From Methanococcus maripaludis C5 (GTDB lineage Archaea; AGJL01; Methanococci; Methanococcales; Methanococcaceae), in NCBI RefSeq assembly GCF_000016125.1, contig NC_009135.1, positions 1-64,000 of the forward strand: a stretch of DNA of 64,000 nt. Reading direction: 5' to 3'. The translations under genes and the position numbers were made by a program. Every line of letters begins with the position of its first letter. Positions within the stretch are counted from its first letter, which is position 1. Below, piece by piece: positions 1-8,578 of the stretch. A model generated the notes under the pieces. It searched no databases, was not told the DNA's origin, and was given only the letters and a program-made list of their open reading frames with translations.

Positions 1-8
1 TTAAAAAA

Positions 9-743
9 ATGTTTAGTTTAAAAATGAGAGCTTCAAGAAATGGAAATCATGTTTCGGGTGCAGAACGGTTAGTTAATGAAGAAAAAATTGAAAAAATTTC
101 TTCAGAGCTGATAAAACGTGCAATGAGTCATGAAAATGGAGTTCCAGATTTCATAAATTTAAAGATAGAAAAAGTTACTGAAAAAATAAATAAGTTAAAG
201 CATCTCGAAATAAAAACAGTTCATTCAACTTCAAAAGAGAATTCCAGAAATATTGCAAGGAATCTTTTGAAAAATGAACTGGAAAAATATTATTTAAAGA
301 ATGGAAAAGATATTGAAAAAATCGATGAATTGATTGATTTTGCATTTAAAATAATTGATGCAGGAAATATGCGTGGAGCCGCAATTTTAGATTTGGATGG
401 AAATCGACTTGAAAATATTTTAGAACGAGGAATTCGCGTAAAAAATATTGATACAACAGAAGAATTATCTGAAAAAATTTTAAAAGATAGTTCGTTAACT
501 GAAAGAACTGTTGATGCAATCGCAATCGCAACAAAAGTTGTAAACTGCGGTGTAATTTCAGAACTTTGCACGTCTGACAACTTTTCATATACGACTGGTT
601 ATGTTGCAACTAAAGACGGATACTTTAGAATTTTAAATCTTAAGGATAAAGGGCAGGTGGGTGGACGAGTATTTTTTGTTGAAAATTCAAAAATCGATGA
701 ATTATATGATAAGCTTGAAAACATGCCGGTTACTGTTTACTAG
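9..743 (+). CDS. bioW: 6-carboxyhexanoate--CoA ligase (pimeloyl-CoA synthetase)
   Basis: Activates pimelate with ATP and CoA to pimeloyl-CoA, the acyl substrate of BioF in biotin synthesis; cytosolic. The 244-aa product starts [12 protein letters not shown] and goes on to SGAERLV, the N-terminal signature of BioW proteins, and its length fits the family. The ATG at 9 is preferred over the Met at residue 6 because family members carry residues before the MRAS motif; the ribosome binding site would lie at or beyond the left edge and cannot be judged. bioF follows 8 bp downstream, so the two are co-transcribed. Identification rests on motif recognition, not a search. Confidence 0.93.
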
Positions 744-751
744 GTGTCTTT

Positions 752-1864
752 ATGTTTAGAGAAAACTTAAAAAATGAGATTGATTCAATAAAAAATCAAA
801 AACTCTATAGAAAATTAAAAGGGGAAAAAGGTATTGAATTAAACTTCTCTACAAACGATTATTTGGGACTTTCGAAAAATAATGACGTAATTAACGATTA
901 TAACGAAGGTTTGAAATACGGTGCAGGGGCAACAGGTTCAAGACTAACATCTGGAAACTTAAACCACGAGAAACTCGAAGAAACAATTTCTGAATTTAAA
1001 GGAACTGAAAAGTCACTGGTTTATTCTTCGGGTTATAGTGCAAACTTGGGGGTCATAAGTGCGCTCTGCAAAAAAGGAGATTTAATATTAAGCGATGAAT
1101 TAAACCACGCATCAATAGTCGATGGAATAAGGCTTTCAGGAGCCGACAAAAAAATTTATTCTCACAATAATACTTTCAATTTAATTGAAATTCTGGAAGA
1201 AAACAAAAATTACGAGAATAAATTTATTGTAACCGATGCAGTATTCAGTATGGGTGGAGATATTGCACCAGTAGATGAATTAAAAAAAATAGCAGACGAA
1301 TATAACGCAGTTTTGATATTGGATGATGCACACGGAACCGGTGTTTTGGGAAATGGGAAAGGAACACTTCAACATTTTAAAATAAAACCAAATGACAATA
1401 TTATTCAAATTGGAACCCTTTCAAAGGCGATCGGAACTGTTGGGGGATTTGTAACAGGTATTGAAGAATTAAGTGATTATTTAATAAATACTTCAAGAAG
1501 TTTTATTTATTCAACAGCACTTCCTCCAGCAGTAATCTCTGCAAGTATTAAATCTTTTAAATTGATAAAATCTGGCGAATTAACTGATAAACTATCTAAA
1601 AATATTGATATTGCAAACAAAATCTTTAAATCAGCAGGATTTATCGAGGAAGAACAGATTACTCCGATATATCCATTTTTATTCGGGGAAAAATCGATAA
1701 AAATTTCAGAAGAACTTTTAAATTATAAGATATTTTGTGTCGGAATTCGCTATCCAACTGTCAAAAAAGGTTCCGAGCGAATAAGAGTAAGCATAACTGC
1801 AGAAAATAAAAAGGAAGATTTTGAATATCTATGCGAAAGCATTTCAAAAATAAACAATGGGTGA
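752..1864 (+). CDS. bioF: 8-amino-7-oxononanoate synthase
   Basis: PLP-dependent alpha-oxoamine synthase that condenses pimeloyl-CoA with L-alanine to give 8-amino-7-oxononanoate, the second biotin step here. At 370 aa it is slightly short for the family. Visible motifs are NDYLGL (about 35-40), GAGATGSR (57-64), the PLP-ring aspartate and histidine in DDAHGTG (191-197), and the Schiff-base lysine in GTLSKA (Lys225). The start follows an AGGTG ribosome binding site. The last codons overlap the ribosome binding site of bioD, so the genes are translationally tight. Confidence 0.95.
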   Translation: MFRENLKNEIDSIKNQKLYRKLKGEKGIELNFSTNDYLGLSKNNDVINDYNEGLKYGAGATGSRLTSGNLNHEKLEETISEFKGTEKSLVYSSGYSANLGVISALCKKGDLILSDELNHASIVDGIRLSGADKKIYSHNNTFNLIEILEENKNYENKFIVTDAVFSMGGDIAPVDELKKIADEYNAVLILDDAHGTGVLGNGKGTLQHFKIKPNDNIIQIGTLSKAIGTVGGFVTGIEELSDYLINTSRSFIYSTALPPAVISASIKSFKLIKSGELTDKLSKNIDIANKIFKSAGFIEEEQITPIYPFLFGEKSIKISEELLNYKIFCVGIRYPTVKKGSERIRVSITAENKKEDFEYLCESISKINNG

Positions 1865-1869
1865 TTTAA

Positions 1870-2499
<630 letters not shown>

Positions 2500-2513
2500 A
2501 TACTATTATTTAA

Positions 2514-2810
2514 TTATTTTTTTATAAGTTCTAATTTCTGCCTTATTTCGTAAATCTTGACAATCAGTAATTCTTTATCTCCATCGGAAATCTCTTTTTC
2601 AGAAACTTCAGATATCAGCTTTTCTTTTCTAAAATCGATTAAATTCAAAATTGAATCAAGTTCGAAATCATTTTTAGTTTCTTCGACTATTTTTTTCCAC
2701 TTTTTTCCAATTTCATCTATTTTAGATTCGATTCCCAATTTTTCGGTTCCATTGATTATATTTAATTGTCTTTTGAGATCATTTACGTTGGATTGTTCGT
2801 TGGGCGTCAT
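2514..2810 (-). CDS. Small conserved-looking hypothetical protein
   Basis: Not recognised. The 98-aa product is highly charged, rich in Lys, Glu and Ile, with no membrane segment or cysteine, and probably all-helical with coiled-coil character (MTPNEQSNVNDLKRQL onward). ATG at 2810 is chosen over the upstream TTG at 2825 because an AAGGTT stretch lies just ahead of it. It is convergent with bioD and divergent from the membrane protein that follows. Base composition and codon use match the neighbours, so it looks genuine, but no function can be given. Confidence 0.6.
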   Translation of the reverse strand: MTPNEQSNVNDLKRQLNIINGTEKLGIESKIDEIGKKWKKIVEETKNDFELDSILNLIDFRKEKLISEVSEKEISDGDKELLIVKIYEIRQKLELIKK

Positions 2811-2896
2811 TTTAAAACCTTGCAACAGGTTATATAATGCAAATTATTATAATCAAAATTGCACTAGATTATATTTATTATTTACTCGGTGATAAT

Positions 2897-3832
2897 TTGG
2901 ATAGTATTTTAATTGCAGAGGCATTTTCCAGTTCTTTTTTTTATACCGTAAGGATTTCTGCAGTAGTACTTTTAACAATTTATATTGTGAATTATTTTGT
3001 AAATAATGGACTTTTAGAAAAAATTTCAAGTTATACATATCCCATAACGCAAAAACTTAATTTAAACAGTTTTTTAGTTTCTTCAATACTGGTTTCATTT
3101 TTCAGTCCGACTGTGGGGTATACAATGCTTGCAGATGGAATTGCTGAAAAAGAATTAACTGAAACAGAAGTTTTGGCCGGAACATTAGCAAATTCATTTC
3201 CTGCGGTACTATCACACGTTTTAACGTACTATATTCCTGTGGTTATACCAATTTTAGGATATACTGGAATAATTTATGTAATTTTAAGACTTTCAATTGC
3301 ATTTACAAAAAGTATTTTGGGACTCTTTGTTCTTTTGATGATTTCAAGAAAAAGTGAAAAGAAAATACAAACTCAAATTAATAATAAAAATAATAAAAAG
3401 AGTCCCTTTGAAAAAACATTTAAATTTGCAAGAAGATTTGTTCCAGTAATGTTTGTTTCGATGTTTTTGGTTTTGTATCTGTCAAAAACAGGATTTTTTA
3501 ATATATTTTCCACAATTGTAATGCCTGTAACGAATATTTTTAATTTAAATCCAAATACTGGAATTTTAGCAATAACTGAGATAATAAATGTCTCAGCTGC
3601 AATGGTAATGGCAGGAACGTTCTTAAACGAAGGTTCACTAAGTGCAAATGAGGTTTTAATTGGACTCATATTTGGAAATATTGTGGCTTTTTCTACGAGG
3701 TCAGTAAAACATTCAATTCCACTTCATTTTTCACTATTCGGTTCGAAAAGAGGTACCAAAATAATACTTTTAAATTCGAGTGTTACAATAATCTTAGACA
3801 TTCTGATAATCGGACTTTTAATTATGTTTTAG
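2897..3832 (+). CDS. Gate-domain (nucleoside-recognition-like) membrane protein
   Basis: Integral membrane protein of about 311 aa with roughly eight hydrophobic segments. Its pattern (SFFSPTVGYTMLADG near the first third and a matching SAAMVMAGTFLNEG in the second half) fits the archaeal family of Gate/nucleoside recognition proteins; the substrate is unknown. The frame is open further upstream, but TTG at 2897 directly follows a perfect GGTGAT ribosome binding site (2888-2893), so this start is preferred over ATG at 2837. A charged loop containing KNNKK separates the two halves. The tatD-like gene follows 8 bp later, which suggests one transcript. Confidence 0.75.
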   Translation: MDSILIAEAFSSSFFYTVRISAVVLLTIYIVNYFVNNGLLEKISSYTYPITQKLNLNSFLVSSILVSFFSPTVGYTMLADGIAEKELTETEVLAGTLANSFPAVLSHVLTYYIPVVIPILGYTGIIYVILRLSIAFTKSILGLFVLLMISRKSEKKIQTQINNKNNKKSPFEKTFKFARRFVPVMFVSMFLVLYLSKTGFFNIFSTIVMPVTNIFNLNPNTGILAITEIINVSAAMVMAGTFLNEGSLSANEVLIGLIFGNIVAFSTRSVKHSIPLHFSLFGSKRGTKIILLNSSVTIILDILIIGLLIMF

Positions 3833-3840
3833 GTGTTTTC

Positions 3841-4596
3841 ATGAATTTAGATGATTTTAAGTATATCGATTCCCACTGCCACGTTGAAGATAAGTCACTC
3901 AATAAATTTCGTGAAGATATTGTAAAAAGGGCGTTTGACGAAAAAGTGCAGATGGTAACGAGCGGTACGAATTTAGGTGGCTGCAGAAGAGCAGTTGAAT
4001 TAAAAGATAAATATGGAATTTACATAACTCTTGGTTATCACCCGGGAAGAGTAAATGCCGAAGATAACGCAATTGATAAAGTTTATAGATTTATTCAATC
4101 AAAAGAAAAGGATATTTTGGCAGTTGGGGAAATCGGGCTTGATTTTGATGCAGGAAATACTGAAAGACAGGAAAGTATATTTAAAAAGTTTATAAAACTC
4201 GCAGAAGAATTAAATAAACCTGTAGTAATTCATGCAAGGGGTATGGAAGAGCGTTCCTACGAAATTTTAAGAAATGATTCAGTTTCAATGTACCACTGTT
4301 ACAGCGGTTCACTGGAACTTGCAAAAGGGCTGATCGAAAACGGCAATTTTATTTCATATTCTACATTAGTATGCTTTTCAGATCATCATAAAAATCTTGT
4401 TAAAAATCTCAGTCTTGAAAATATTGTGGTGGAAACAGATAGTCCTTATATTTCACCGATAAAAGGTGAAAAAAATGAACCAAGAAATGTAATAAAGGTC
4501 ATTGAAACGATATGGGAATTAAAAAAGGACGAATATTCCTTAGACGAAATCACTAAAATTATATACAATAACACAAAGAGGTTATACCATATCTGA
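3841..4596 (+). CDS. TatD-family metal-dependent hydrolase
   Basis: Predicted amidohydrolase-fold phosphoesterase/DNase of the TatD family, cytosolic, 251 aa. The metal-binding motif DSHCH is at residues 10-14, GEIGLDF at about 97-103, a VIHARG strand in the middle, and the C-terminal ETDSPYISP at about 200. The order and spacing match TatD enzymes, and length is typical. The start has an AGGTG ribosome binding site. It lies between the Gate-domain protein and two small genes on the same strand, with gaps of 8 to 10 bp, which indicates an operon. The natural substrate in methanogens is not known. Confidence 0.88.
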   Translation: MNLDDFKYIDSHCHVEDKSLNKFREDIVKRAFDEKVQMVTSGTNLGGCRRAVELKDKYGIYITLGYHPGRVNAEDNAIDKVYRFIQSKEKDILAVGEIGLDFDAGNTERQESIFKKFIKLAEELNKPVVIHARGMEERSYEILRNDSVSMYHCYSGSLELAKGLIENGNFISYSTLVCFSDHHKNLVKNLSLENIVVETDSPYISPIKGEKNEPRNVIKVIETIWELKKDEYSLDEITKIIYNNTKRLYHI

Positions 4597-4606
4597 GGGT
4601 GATATA

Positions 4607-4915
4607 ATGGTAAAATTCACTGCAAAATTGATATCGATTATAACTGTGGAAGAAGCACTGAATTCAGAAGTTTCGGGAACTGTTCGGGTCAGGGCTTCTC
4701 ACGATAATAGGGAACTTGATCCCAATCAAAATGTGGCAATACTTAATATTGAAGGAACTACCAGCTACCAGGCTTACTTTGTAGATCCTGATACAGATAT
4801 TGAAAAAATAAAGGCAGACCTAGAAAAATACGGTGCAGTATTGAACCACAATTCAGAAGAAATAATTAAAAAATATGTCGAGAGGATGAATGATGAAGGA
4901 TGCCAAGGGGATTGA
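4607..4915 (+). CDS. Conserved archaeal small protein, possibly DUF749 family
   Basis: A 102-aa soluble protein without cysteine pairs or membrane segments. The sequence alternates beta-prone stretches (FTAKLISIITVEEA, VAILNIEG, YQAYFVDPD) with a C-terminal helix. I suspect the archaeal DUF749 family from memory of length and context, but this is not secure. The start has a textbook GGTGAT ribosome binding site. The next gene begins 26 bp before this one ends, so the two are translationally coupled and probably act together. Confidence 0.7.
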   Translation: MVKFTAKLISIITVEEALNSEVSGTVRVRASHDNRELDPNQNVAILNIEGTTSYQAYFVDPDTDIEKIKADLEKYGAVLNHNSEEIIKKYVERMNDEGCQGD

Positions 4916-5426
4916 TAAACAGTGGGTAATATTAAATGAACTGGCATCAAAAGTTTCTAAAATTCGGCCACTTCCTGAAGACGTTTATTCAAAACTCCGG
5001 ATTGCAAATAATATAATTACTTACTATTTACTTGACGAACACGCAGATTTTGAAGTTTTAAGAGACGCTGAAAAGGAAATATCGAAAATACAGGTGATCT
5101 TGTTTGGATTAGCTGACCCTGATACTTCAAAAGAATATTTGATCAAAATGGGTCAGGCATTAAGGAATGAGATTGATCTTGAATTTCCATTGAAACAGAC
5201 TTCATTTAATACCGAAGTTAAAAGAAAGAAAGATTCTGAAACAATAAGAATAAATATGCCTGTAGAAGTTCATATTGAAGTTCTTGGGGAACTTAGCGAG
5301 CATAACGGAGTAATATTTGAATTAAGTCAGGAAGACGAGAAAAAAGTTCTTATCGAAGGCGTAAAAGAAAAAATAACTACTACATTGAAAGATTTTTCTG
5401 TAATATGGAAATTTACGGATAATTAA
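4890..5426 (+). CDS. Conserved archaeal protein, possibly DUF2096 family
   Basis: A 178-aa soluble protein of unknown function. The first half is helical (KQWVILNELASKVSKI), the second half has beta strands around INMPVEVHIEVLGE. Overlap of 26 bp with the preceding gene implies coupling; AGAGG at 4881-4885 precedes the ATG. A DUF2096 assignment is my guess from recall of an archaeal family of this size and needs a profile search. The gene ends in TAA followed by a T-rich tract, the usual kind of methanococcal transcript end, and faces the mtr operon end-on. Confidence 0.68.
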   Translation: MMKDAKGIDKQWVILNELASKVSKIRPLPEDVYSKLRIANNIITYYLLDEHADFEVLRDAEKEISKIQVILFGLADPDTSKEYLIKMGQALRNEIDLEFPLKQTSFNTEVKRKKDSETIRINMPVEVHIEVLGELSEHNGVIFELSQEDEKKVLIEGVKEKITTTLKDFSVIWKFTDN

Positions 5427-5471
5427 CTTTTTTATTTTTTTATAAACTATAATTTGTAAATTTAAATTTTA

Positions 5472-5523
5472 GAATATTATTTTACAAAAATAAAAAGAGA
5501 ACAAATTAATTAAATTAATTTGT
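5472..5523 (-). terminator. mtr operon 3' end: inverted repeat plus U-tract
   Basis: An 11-bp perfect inverted repeat (ACAAATTAATT at 5501-5511 and AATTAATTTGT at 5513-5523) overlaps the mtrH stop codon. On the minus strand it is followed by CTCTTTTTATTTTTG and then TAAAATAATATTC, itself a weak hairpin with a T-run. This is the expected end of the mtr transcript. The T-run motif recurs at other transcript ends in the window. Confidence 0.6.
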
Positions 5524-6469
5524 TTAATGGGTGTTCTGCAACAGTTGCAGTTCCCATTTCTTTTGCGGTTTCTGCGATGATCATATCGGTCATTGCAACT
5601 GCAGGGAATGCGAGTTCAGCATTGTCGATTGGACCGTATAAAACGTAGTCACCTGAAGCCATTGTTTGTACAATGTTTGCACCAATGTCACATACGTGGT
5701 GTACGTCTTTTGAGATCTGATCTTTGCCTTCTTCTCTTAATCCTTTTCTGAATTCTCTAAGCCAGTCCCATGCGGAAGGTACGTTGTGAATACCACTTCC
5801 TACGGGTAAACCGAGTTTTGCTTTAACAGCGAATGATGCTCTAACAGCGTGACCTGCACCGTTACCCATTGGGGTTACTGCAACGTCGATGAGTGGGTAT
5901 TTAATACCTGCTTTTTCTGCAAGTTCTAACATACCGATGTCTTTTGTTTTACCACCATCGTTTAATACGTTCAATTTACCTCCAACGGATGGATCCATTG
6001 GGTCGAAACATAAAACGATTGAAGCTTCAACATCACTGTTTGTTAAGTTTTCAATTTCTTCATCTTCTGCAGCAACGTTAATTGAGTTGTAAACACACTG
6101 TTTTGCGTATCCTGCTTCTGTAGCTCTGTTTGCAGCGGCCATTCTTGCTTTACCGGATGTTGAATCGAGTAACATTGGACCGTCCCATACTTCGGAAACG
6201 AAATCAATGTAGTTAACTAAAGCTTCTTCTGTACCGCCGAAAACTTGCACGAATGCTGAGTTTCCTGTAATGTCTTGCATTTCAGCTTGTTTGTTAATTA
6301 AAGCTTCAGCAGCTTTTTTATCGAAGATACCTTTTTTAGCATCTTCTACAATTTTGTGTCTTGCGTAGAAAATTGTACCGGATAATGCGGTAGGGTATTC
6401 TCCTGGTTGTCCACCGAATTTTGCACCAGCGAACTCAATGACCATTTGTTCTTTGTCAAATCTAAACAT
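5510..6469 (-). CDS. mtrH: Tetrahydromethanopterin S-methyltransferase subunit H
   Basis: Peripheral subunit that transfers the methyl group from methyl-tetrahydromethanopterin to the corrinoid of MtrA, on the cytoplasmic face of the Na+-pumping Mtr complex. 319 aa, a TIM-barrel methyltransferase (starts MFRFDKEQ; PGEYPTALSG near the N-terminus; LLDSTSGKARMAA about 110; GNGAGHAVRAS about 195), all typical of MtrH. AGGTGGA ribosome binding site before the ATG. It is the last gene of mtrEDCBAFGH, 24 bp after mtrG, and its stop codon lies inside the operon-terminal inverted repeat. Confidence 0.97.
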   Translation of the reverse strand: MFRFDKEQMVIEFAGAKFGGQPGEYPTALSGTIFYARHKIVEDAKKGIFDKKAAEALINKQAEMQDITGNSAFVQVFGGTEEALVNYIDFVSEVWDGPMLLDSTSGKARMAAANRATEAGYAKQCVYNSINVAAEDEEIENLTNSDVEASIVLCFDPMDPSVGGKLNVLNDGGKTKDIGMLELAEKAGIKYPLIDVAVTPMGNGAGHAVRASFAVKAKLGLPVGSGIHNVPSAWDWLREFRKGLREEGKDQISKDVHHVCDIGANIVQTMASGDYVLYGPIDNAELAFPAVAMTDMIIAETAKEMGTATVAEHPLNKLI

Positions 6470-6493
6470 TATTCCACCTCTGTTTAGGCTCTC

Positions 6494-6718
6494 TTATTTT
6501 ATTAAGTCAAATAATGGTAAAACGGTTCCTAGAACATATACGAATATAAATCCTATTGCGAGTCCGTATGCAATACCTACGTCTCTTCCTGCCTTTTTAC
6601 CGGTTCTCTGGATTATTTCAGCGTTGGTATTTTCAACTGTATTTTCGATTTCATCGAGTTTTGCTTGAAGTTTTTTGTAGTCTTTTGTTGGTGTGACTAC
6701 TGTTGGAATTTCAGACAT
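6494..6718 (-). CDS. mtrG: Tetrahydromethanopterin S-methyltransferase subunit G
   Basis: Small membrane-anchored subunit of Mtr. 74 aa: an N-terminal soluble helix (MSEIPTVVTPTKDYKKL) and one C-terminal transmembrane helix (YGLAIGFIFVYVLGTVLPL, about 50-68), as in other MtrG proteins. GGGTGA ribosome binding site. It lies between the MtrA-MtrF fusion (4-bp gap) and mtrH, the conserved operon position. Confidence 0.95.
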   Translation of the reverse strand: MSEIPTVVTPTKDYKKLQAKLDEIENTVENTNAEIIQRTGKKAGRDVGIAYGLAIGFIFVYVLGTVLPLFDLIK

Positions 6719-6722
6719 TTAC

Positions 6723-6935
6723 TCACCCCATTAAGAATTTTAAAGCTATTGGGACTGCAATTAATGCGATAGCAAATACTGAACCGTACATTAATCCTGT
6801 GACAGTTTCAGTCTGAACACCGGAAGCTAATCCGAGGTCTCTTGTCATCAATCCTACTTTGTAATCCAATGCTTCGTTTAATGATTTTATTGATTCAATG
6901 TCTGGCTCTGCTACAGTAGGGATACCTTCAATCAT
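6723..6935 (-). CDS. Possible free MtrF from an internal start
   Basis: Within the fusion gene, GGAGG at 6940-6944 followed by four bases and ATG at 6935-6933 would give a 70-aa protein ([11 protein letters not shown] to KFLMG), the normal size of MtrF in other methanogens. The ribosome binding site and start begin only a few bases after the duplicated mtrA segment ends at 6948, so this looks like the original start of mtrF, still intact inside the fusion. Whether it is used is not visible from sequence. Confidence 0.5.
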   Translation of the reverse strand: MIEGIPTVAEPDIESIKSLNEALDYKVGLMTRDLGLASGVQTETVTGLMYGSVFAIALIAVPIALKFLMG

Positions 6936-7484
6936 GAGGCCTCCTTCTTCGTCACCAGCAGCAGCTGCGCCACCTTCTAATTCAATGACCATTGGATCTT
7001 CTTCAAATGCTCCAGGGTCTTTTGAAATACAGTTTTTGATTGCGTCTGCAATTTTACCCTTGTCTTCAACATCAATTAAATCAATGCATTCAACAACTTG
7101 GGTTTGGAGTCTTCCAACTGGTTCTTTTCCTACGTTTTCCATGAATGGAATAGCTCCTTTAGCTCCGATGATACCACCATCGTCACCAATTCCGTTTTCG
7201 TATAATGCTTTGATACATTGTCCAGTAATGTGTCCTTGAACTTCTGATCCAGCAATTACCATAAATCTGATGTTTGGGTTTGAAATGTAGTTTGCAACAA
7301 CTTTTTCAATTCCTAAGTTTTCTGTGTGGCATGGCCCTGAGATAGCTGCACCAGCGTCAATTGCAGCCTGGTCCAAACCGTGGGAACCGAGTGTAATTAC
7401 TGCAACACAGCTTTCAGGGTTACCCACTACATATTCACCGTTAGCAACAGGCCATCCTGCTGCTGGGGCTTTTTTATCTGCCAT
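6723..7484 (-). CDS. mtrF: MtrA-MtrF fusion: second corrinoid domain joined to subunit F
   Basis: At the mtrF position of the operon there is a 253-aa gene. Residues 1-178 are identical to the soluble corrinoid-binding domain of the adjacent mtrA, including His85 in EVQGHITGQ, the predicted cobalt ligand by analogy with MtrA His84. It then switches to MtrF (about 184-253: soluble helix, RDLGLASGV, one C-terminal transmembrane helix ending PIALKFLMG). The MtrA membrane anchor is absent and is functionally replaced by the one from MtrF. ATG at 7484 is preferred over GTG at 7493, because GGAGGTG sits six bases before it. A normal-size MtrF may also be made from an internal start at 6935. Mtr would then carry two corrinoid domains per unit, or two MtrA-type proteins; this is inference. 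Confidence 0.93.
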   Translation of the reverse strand: MADKKAPAAGWPVANGEYVVGNPESCVAVITLGSHGLDQAAIDAGAAISGPCHTENLGIEKVVANYISNPNIRFMVIAGSEVQGHITGQCIKALYENGIGDDGGIIGAKGAIPFMENVGKEPVGRLQTQVVECIDLIDVEDKGKIADAIKNCISKDPGAFEEDPMVIELEGGAAAAGDEEGGLMIEGIPTVAEPDIESIKSLNEALDYKVGLMTRDLGLASGVQTETVTGLMYGSVFAIALIAVPIALKFLMG

Positions 7485-7498
7485 TGTTTGCACCTCCT
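6948..7498. repeat. Direct repeat copy 1 (5' part of mtrA inside the fusion gene)
   Basis: By eye identical to 7684-8234 (offset 736 bp) except for one base in the leader (7488 T versus 8224 C). It covers codons 1-178 of mtrA plus the ribosome binding site. Identity extends through all third codon positions, which means very recent duplication or continuing gene conversion. Confidence 0.93.
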
Positions 7499-7500
7499 CC

Positions 7501-8220
7501 TTAGAGTAATGAGAATACCAATATTGAAAGGAACAAGCCTATTGCAATACCTTGGATTTTTCCGTTGTAGTATCCTGAATTAAATTTAGCAATCATTGCA
7601 GCTTCATTCATTTTTTCGGAGACGATTCTCATTCTAGCTTCTAACAATGCCATTTCTGGTGAGGTAGGTTTTATTGAAGTTGATTCGTCACCAGCAGCAG
7701 CTGCGCCACCTTCTAATTCAATGACCATTGGATCTTCTTCAAATGCTCCAGGGTCTTTTGAAATACAGTTTTTGATTGCGTCTGCAATTTTACCCTTGTC
7801 TTCAACATCAATTAAATCAATGCATTCAACAACTTGGGTTTGGAGTCTTCCAACTGGTTCTTTTCCTACGTTTTCCATGAATGGAATAGCTCCTTTAGCT
7901 CCGATGATACCACCATCGTCACCAATTCCGTTTTCGTATAATGCTTTGATACATTGTCCAGTAATGTGTCCTTGAACTTCTGATCCAGCAATTACCATAA
8001 ATCTGATGTTTGGGTTTGAAATGTAGTTTGCAACAACTTTTTCAATTCCTAAGTTTTCTGTGTGGCATGGCCCTGAGATAGCTGCACCAGCGTCAATTGC
8101 AGCCTGGTCCAAACCGTGGGAACCGAGTGTAATTACTGCAACACAGCTTTCAGGGTTACCCACTACATATTCACCGTTAGCAACAGGCCATCCTGCTGCT
8201 GGGGCTTTTTTATCTGCCAT
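7501..8220 (-). CDS. mtrA: Tetrahydromethanopterin S-methyltransferase subunit A
   Basis: Corrinoid-carrying subunit: 5-hydroxybenzimidazolyl cobamide shuttles the methyl group from MtrH to coenzyme M. 239 aa, the family length. The soluble cobamide domain (1-178, start [12 protein letters not shown], His85 in EVQGHITGQ as probable axial ligand) is followed by a linker ([12 protein letters not shown]) and one C-terminal transmembrane helix ([16 protein letters not shown]). ATG at 8220 is chosen over GTG at 8229 because AGGAGGTG lies just upstream. The next gene, the MtrA-MtrF fusion, starts 16 bp on and repeats the first 178 codons exactly. Confidence 0.97.
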   Translation of the reverse strand: MADKKAPAAGWPVANGEYVVGNPESCVAVITLGSHGLDQAAIDAGAAISGPCHTENLGIEKVVANYISNPNIRFMVIAGSEVQGHITGQCIKALYENGIGDDGGIIGAKGAIPFMENVGKEPVGRLQTQVVECIDLIDVEDKGKIADAIKNCISKDPGAFEEDPMVIELEGGAAAAGDESTSIKPTSPEMALLEARMRIVSEKMNEAAMIAKFNSGYYNGKIQGIAIGLFLSILVFSLL

Positions 8221-8234
8221 TGTCTGCACCTCCT
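7684..8234. repeat. Direct repeat copy 2 (5' part of mtrA)
   Basis: Partner of 6948-7498. The repeat begins at TTCGTCACC in codon 178 of mtrA and ends in the shared CACCTCCT of the ribosome binding site; sequence on either side differs (mtrA membrane anchor on one side, mtrB-mtrA spacer on the other). Confidence 0.93.
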
Positions 8235-8241
8235 ATTCAGA

Positions 8242-8568
8242 TTACAACCCTATTAAGCTTAAATTCATTTTAACAGCCAATATAGTTACAAGCACAAGAA
8301 TTGCCATTGTTACCCAGAAACCAAAGAACATTCCTTGGAACATACCTGCAAGTTTGTAGGTTCCTTCTCTTCCAGCGTATGCTTTCATAGGTGAGTTTCT
8401 TGGATCGAGTGAGTTTTCTAATGCTTTTGCATATTGTGCTAATCTGTTTATTTCGTCTTCAACAGGGTGTAAATCTACAACGAGAATGTCTTTTCTCATT
8501 TCGGCTATTAAACCTGAGTCTATGTCCATTGCAATTTGAATTTCAGGACATACTTTGACGATATCCAT
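8242..8568 (-). CDS. mtrB: Tetrahydromethanopterin S-methyltransferase subunit B
   Basis: 108-aa subunit with a soluble N-terminal part ([15 protein letters not shown], then a [18 protein letters not shown] helix region) and one C-terminal transmembrane segment (about 82-104). Size, topology and operon position (between mtrC and mtrA) match MtrB. AGGTGG ribosome binding site, ATG at 8568. Gaps to both neighbours are 10 to 21 bp. Confidence 0.95.
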   Translation of the reverse strand: MDIVKVCPEIQIAMDIDSGLIAEMRKDILVVDLHPVEDEINRLAQYAKALENSLDPRNSPMKAYAGREGTYKLAGMFQGMFFGFWVTMAILVLVTILAVKMNLSLIGL

Positions 8569-8578
8569 CTATACCACC

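Noticed and set aside
7501-8229. mtrA duplication as an assembly artefact
   Set aside because: The two copies have different, meaningful 3' parts (MtrA anchor and MtrF) and different 5' flanks, and each has its own ribosome binding site. Not excluded, but unlikely.
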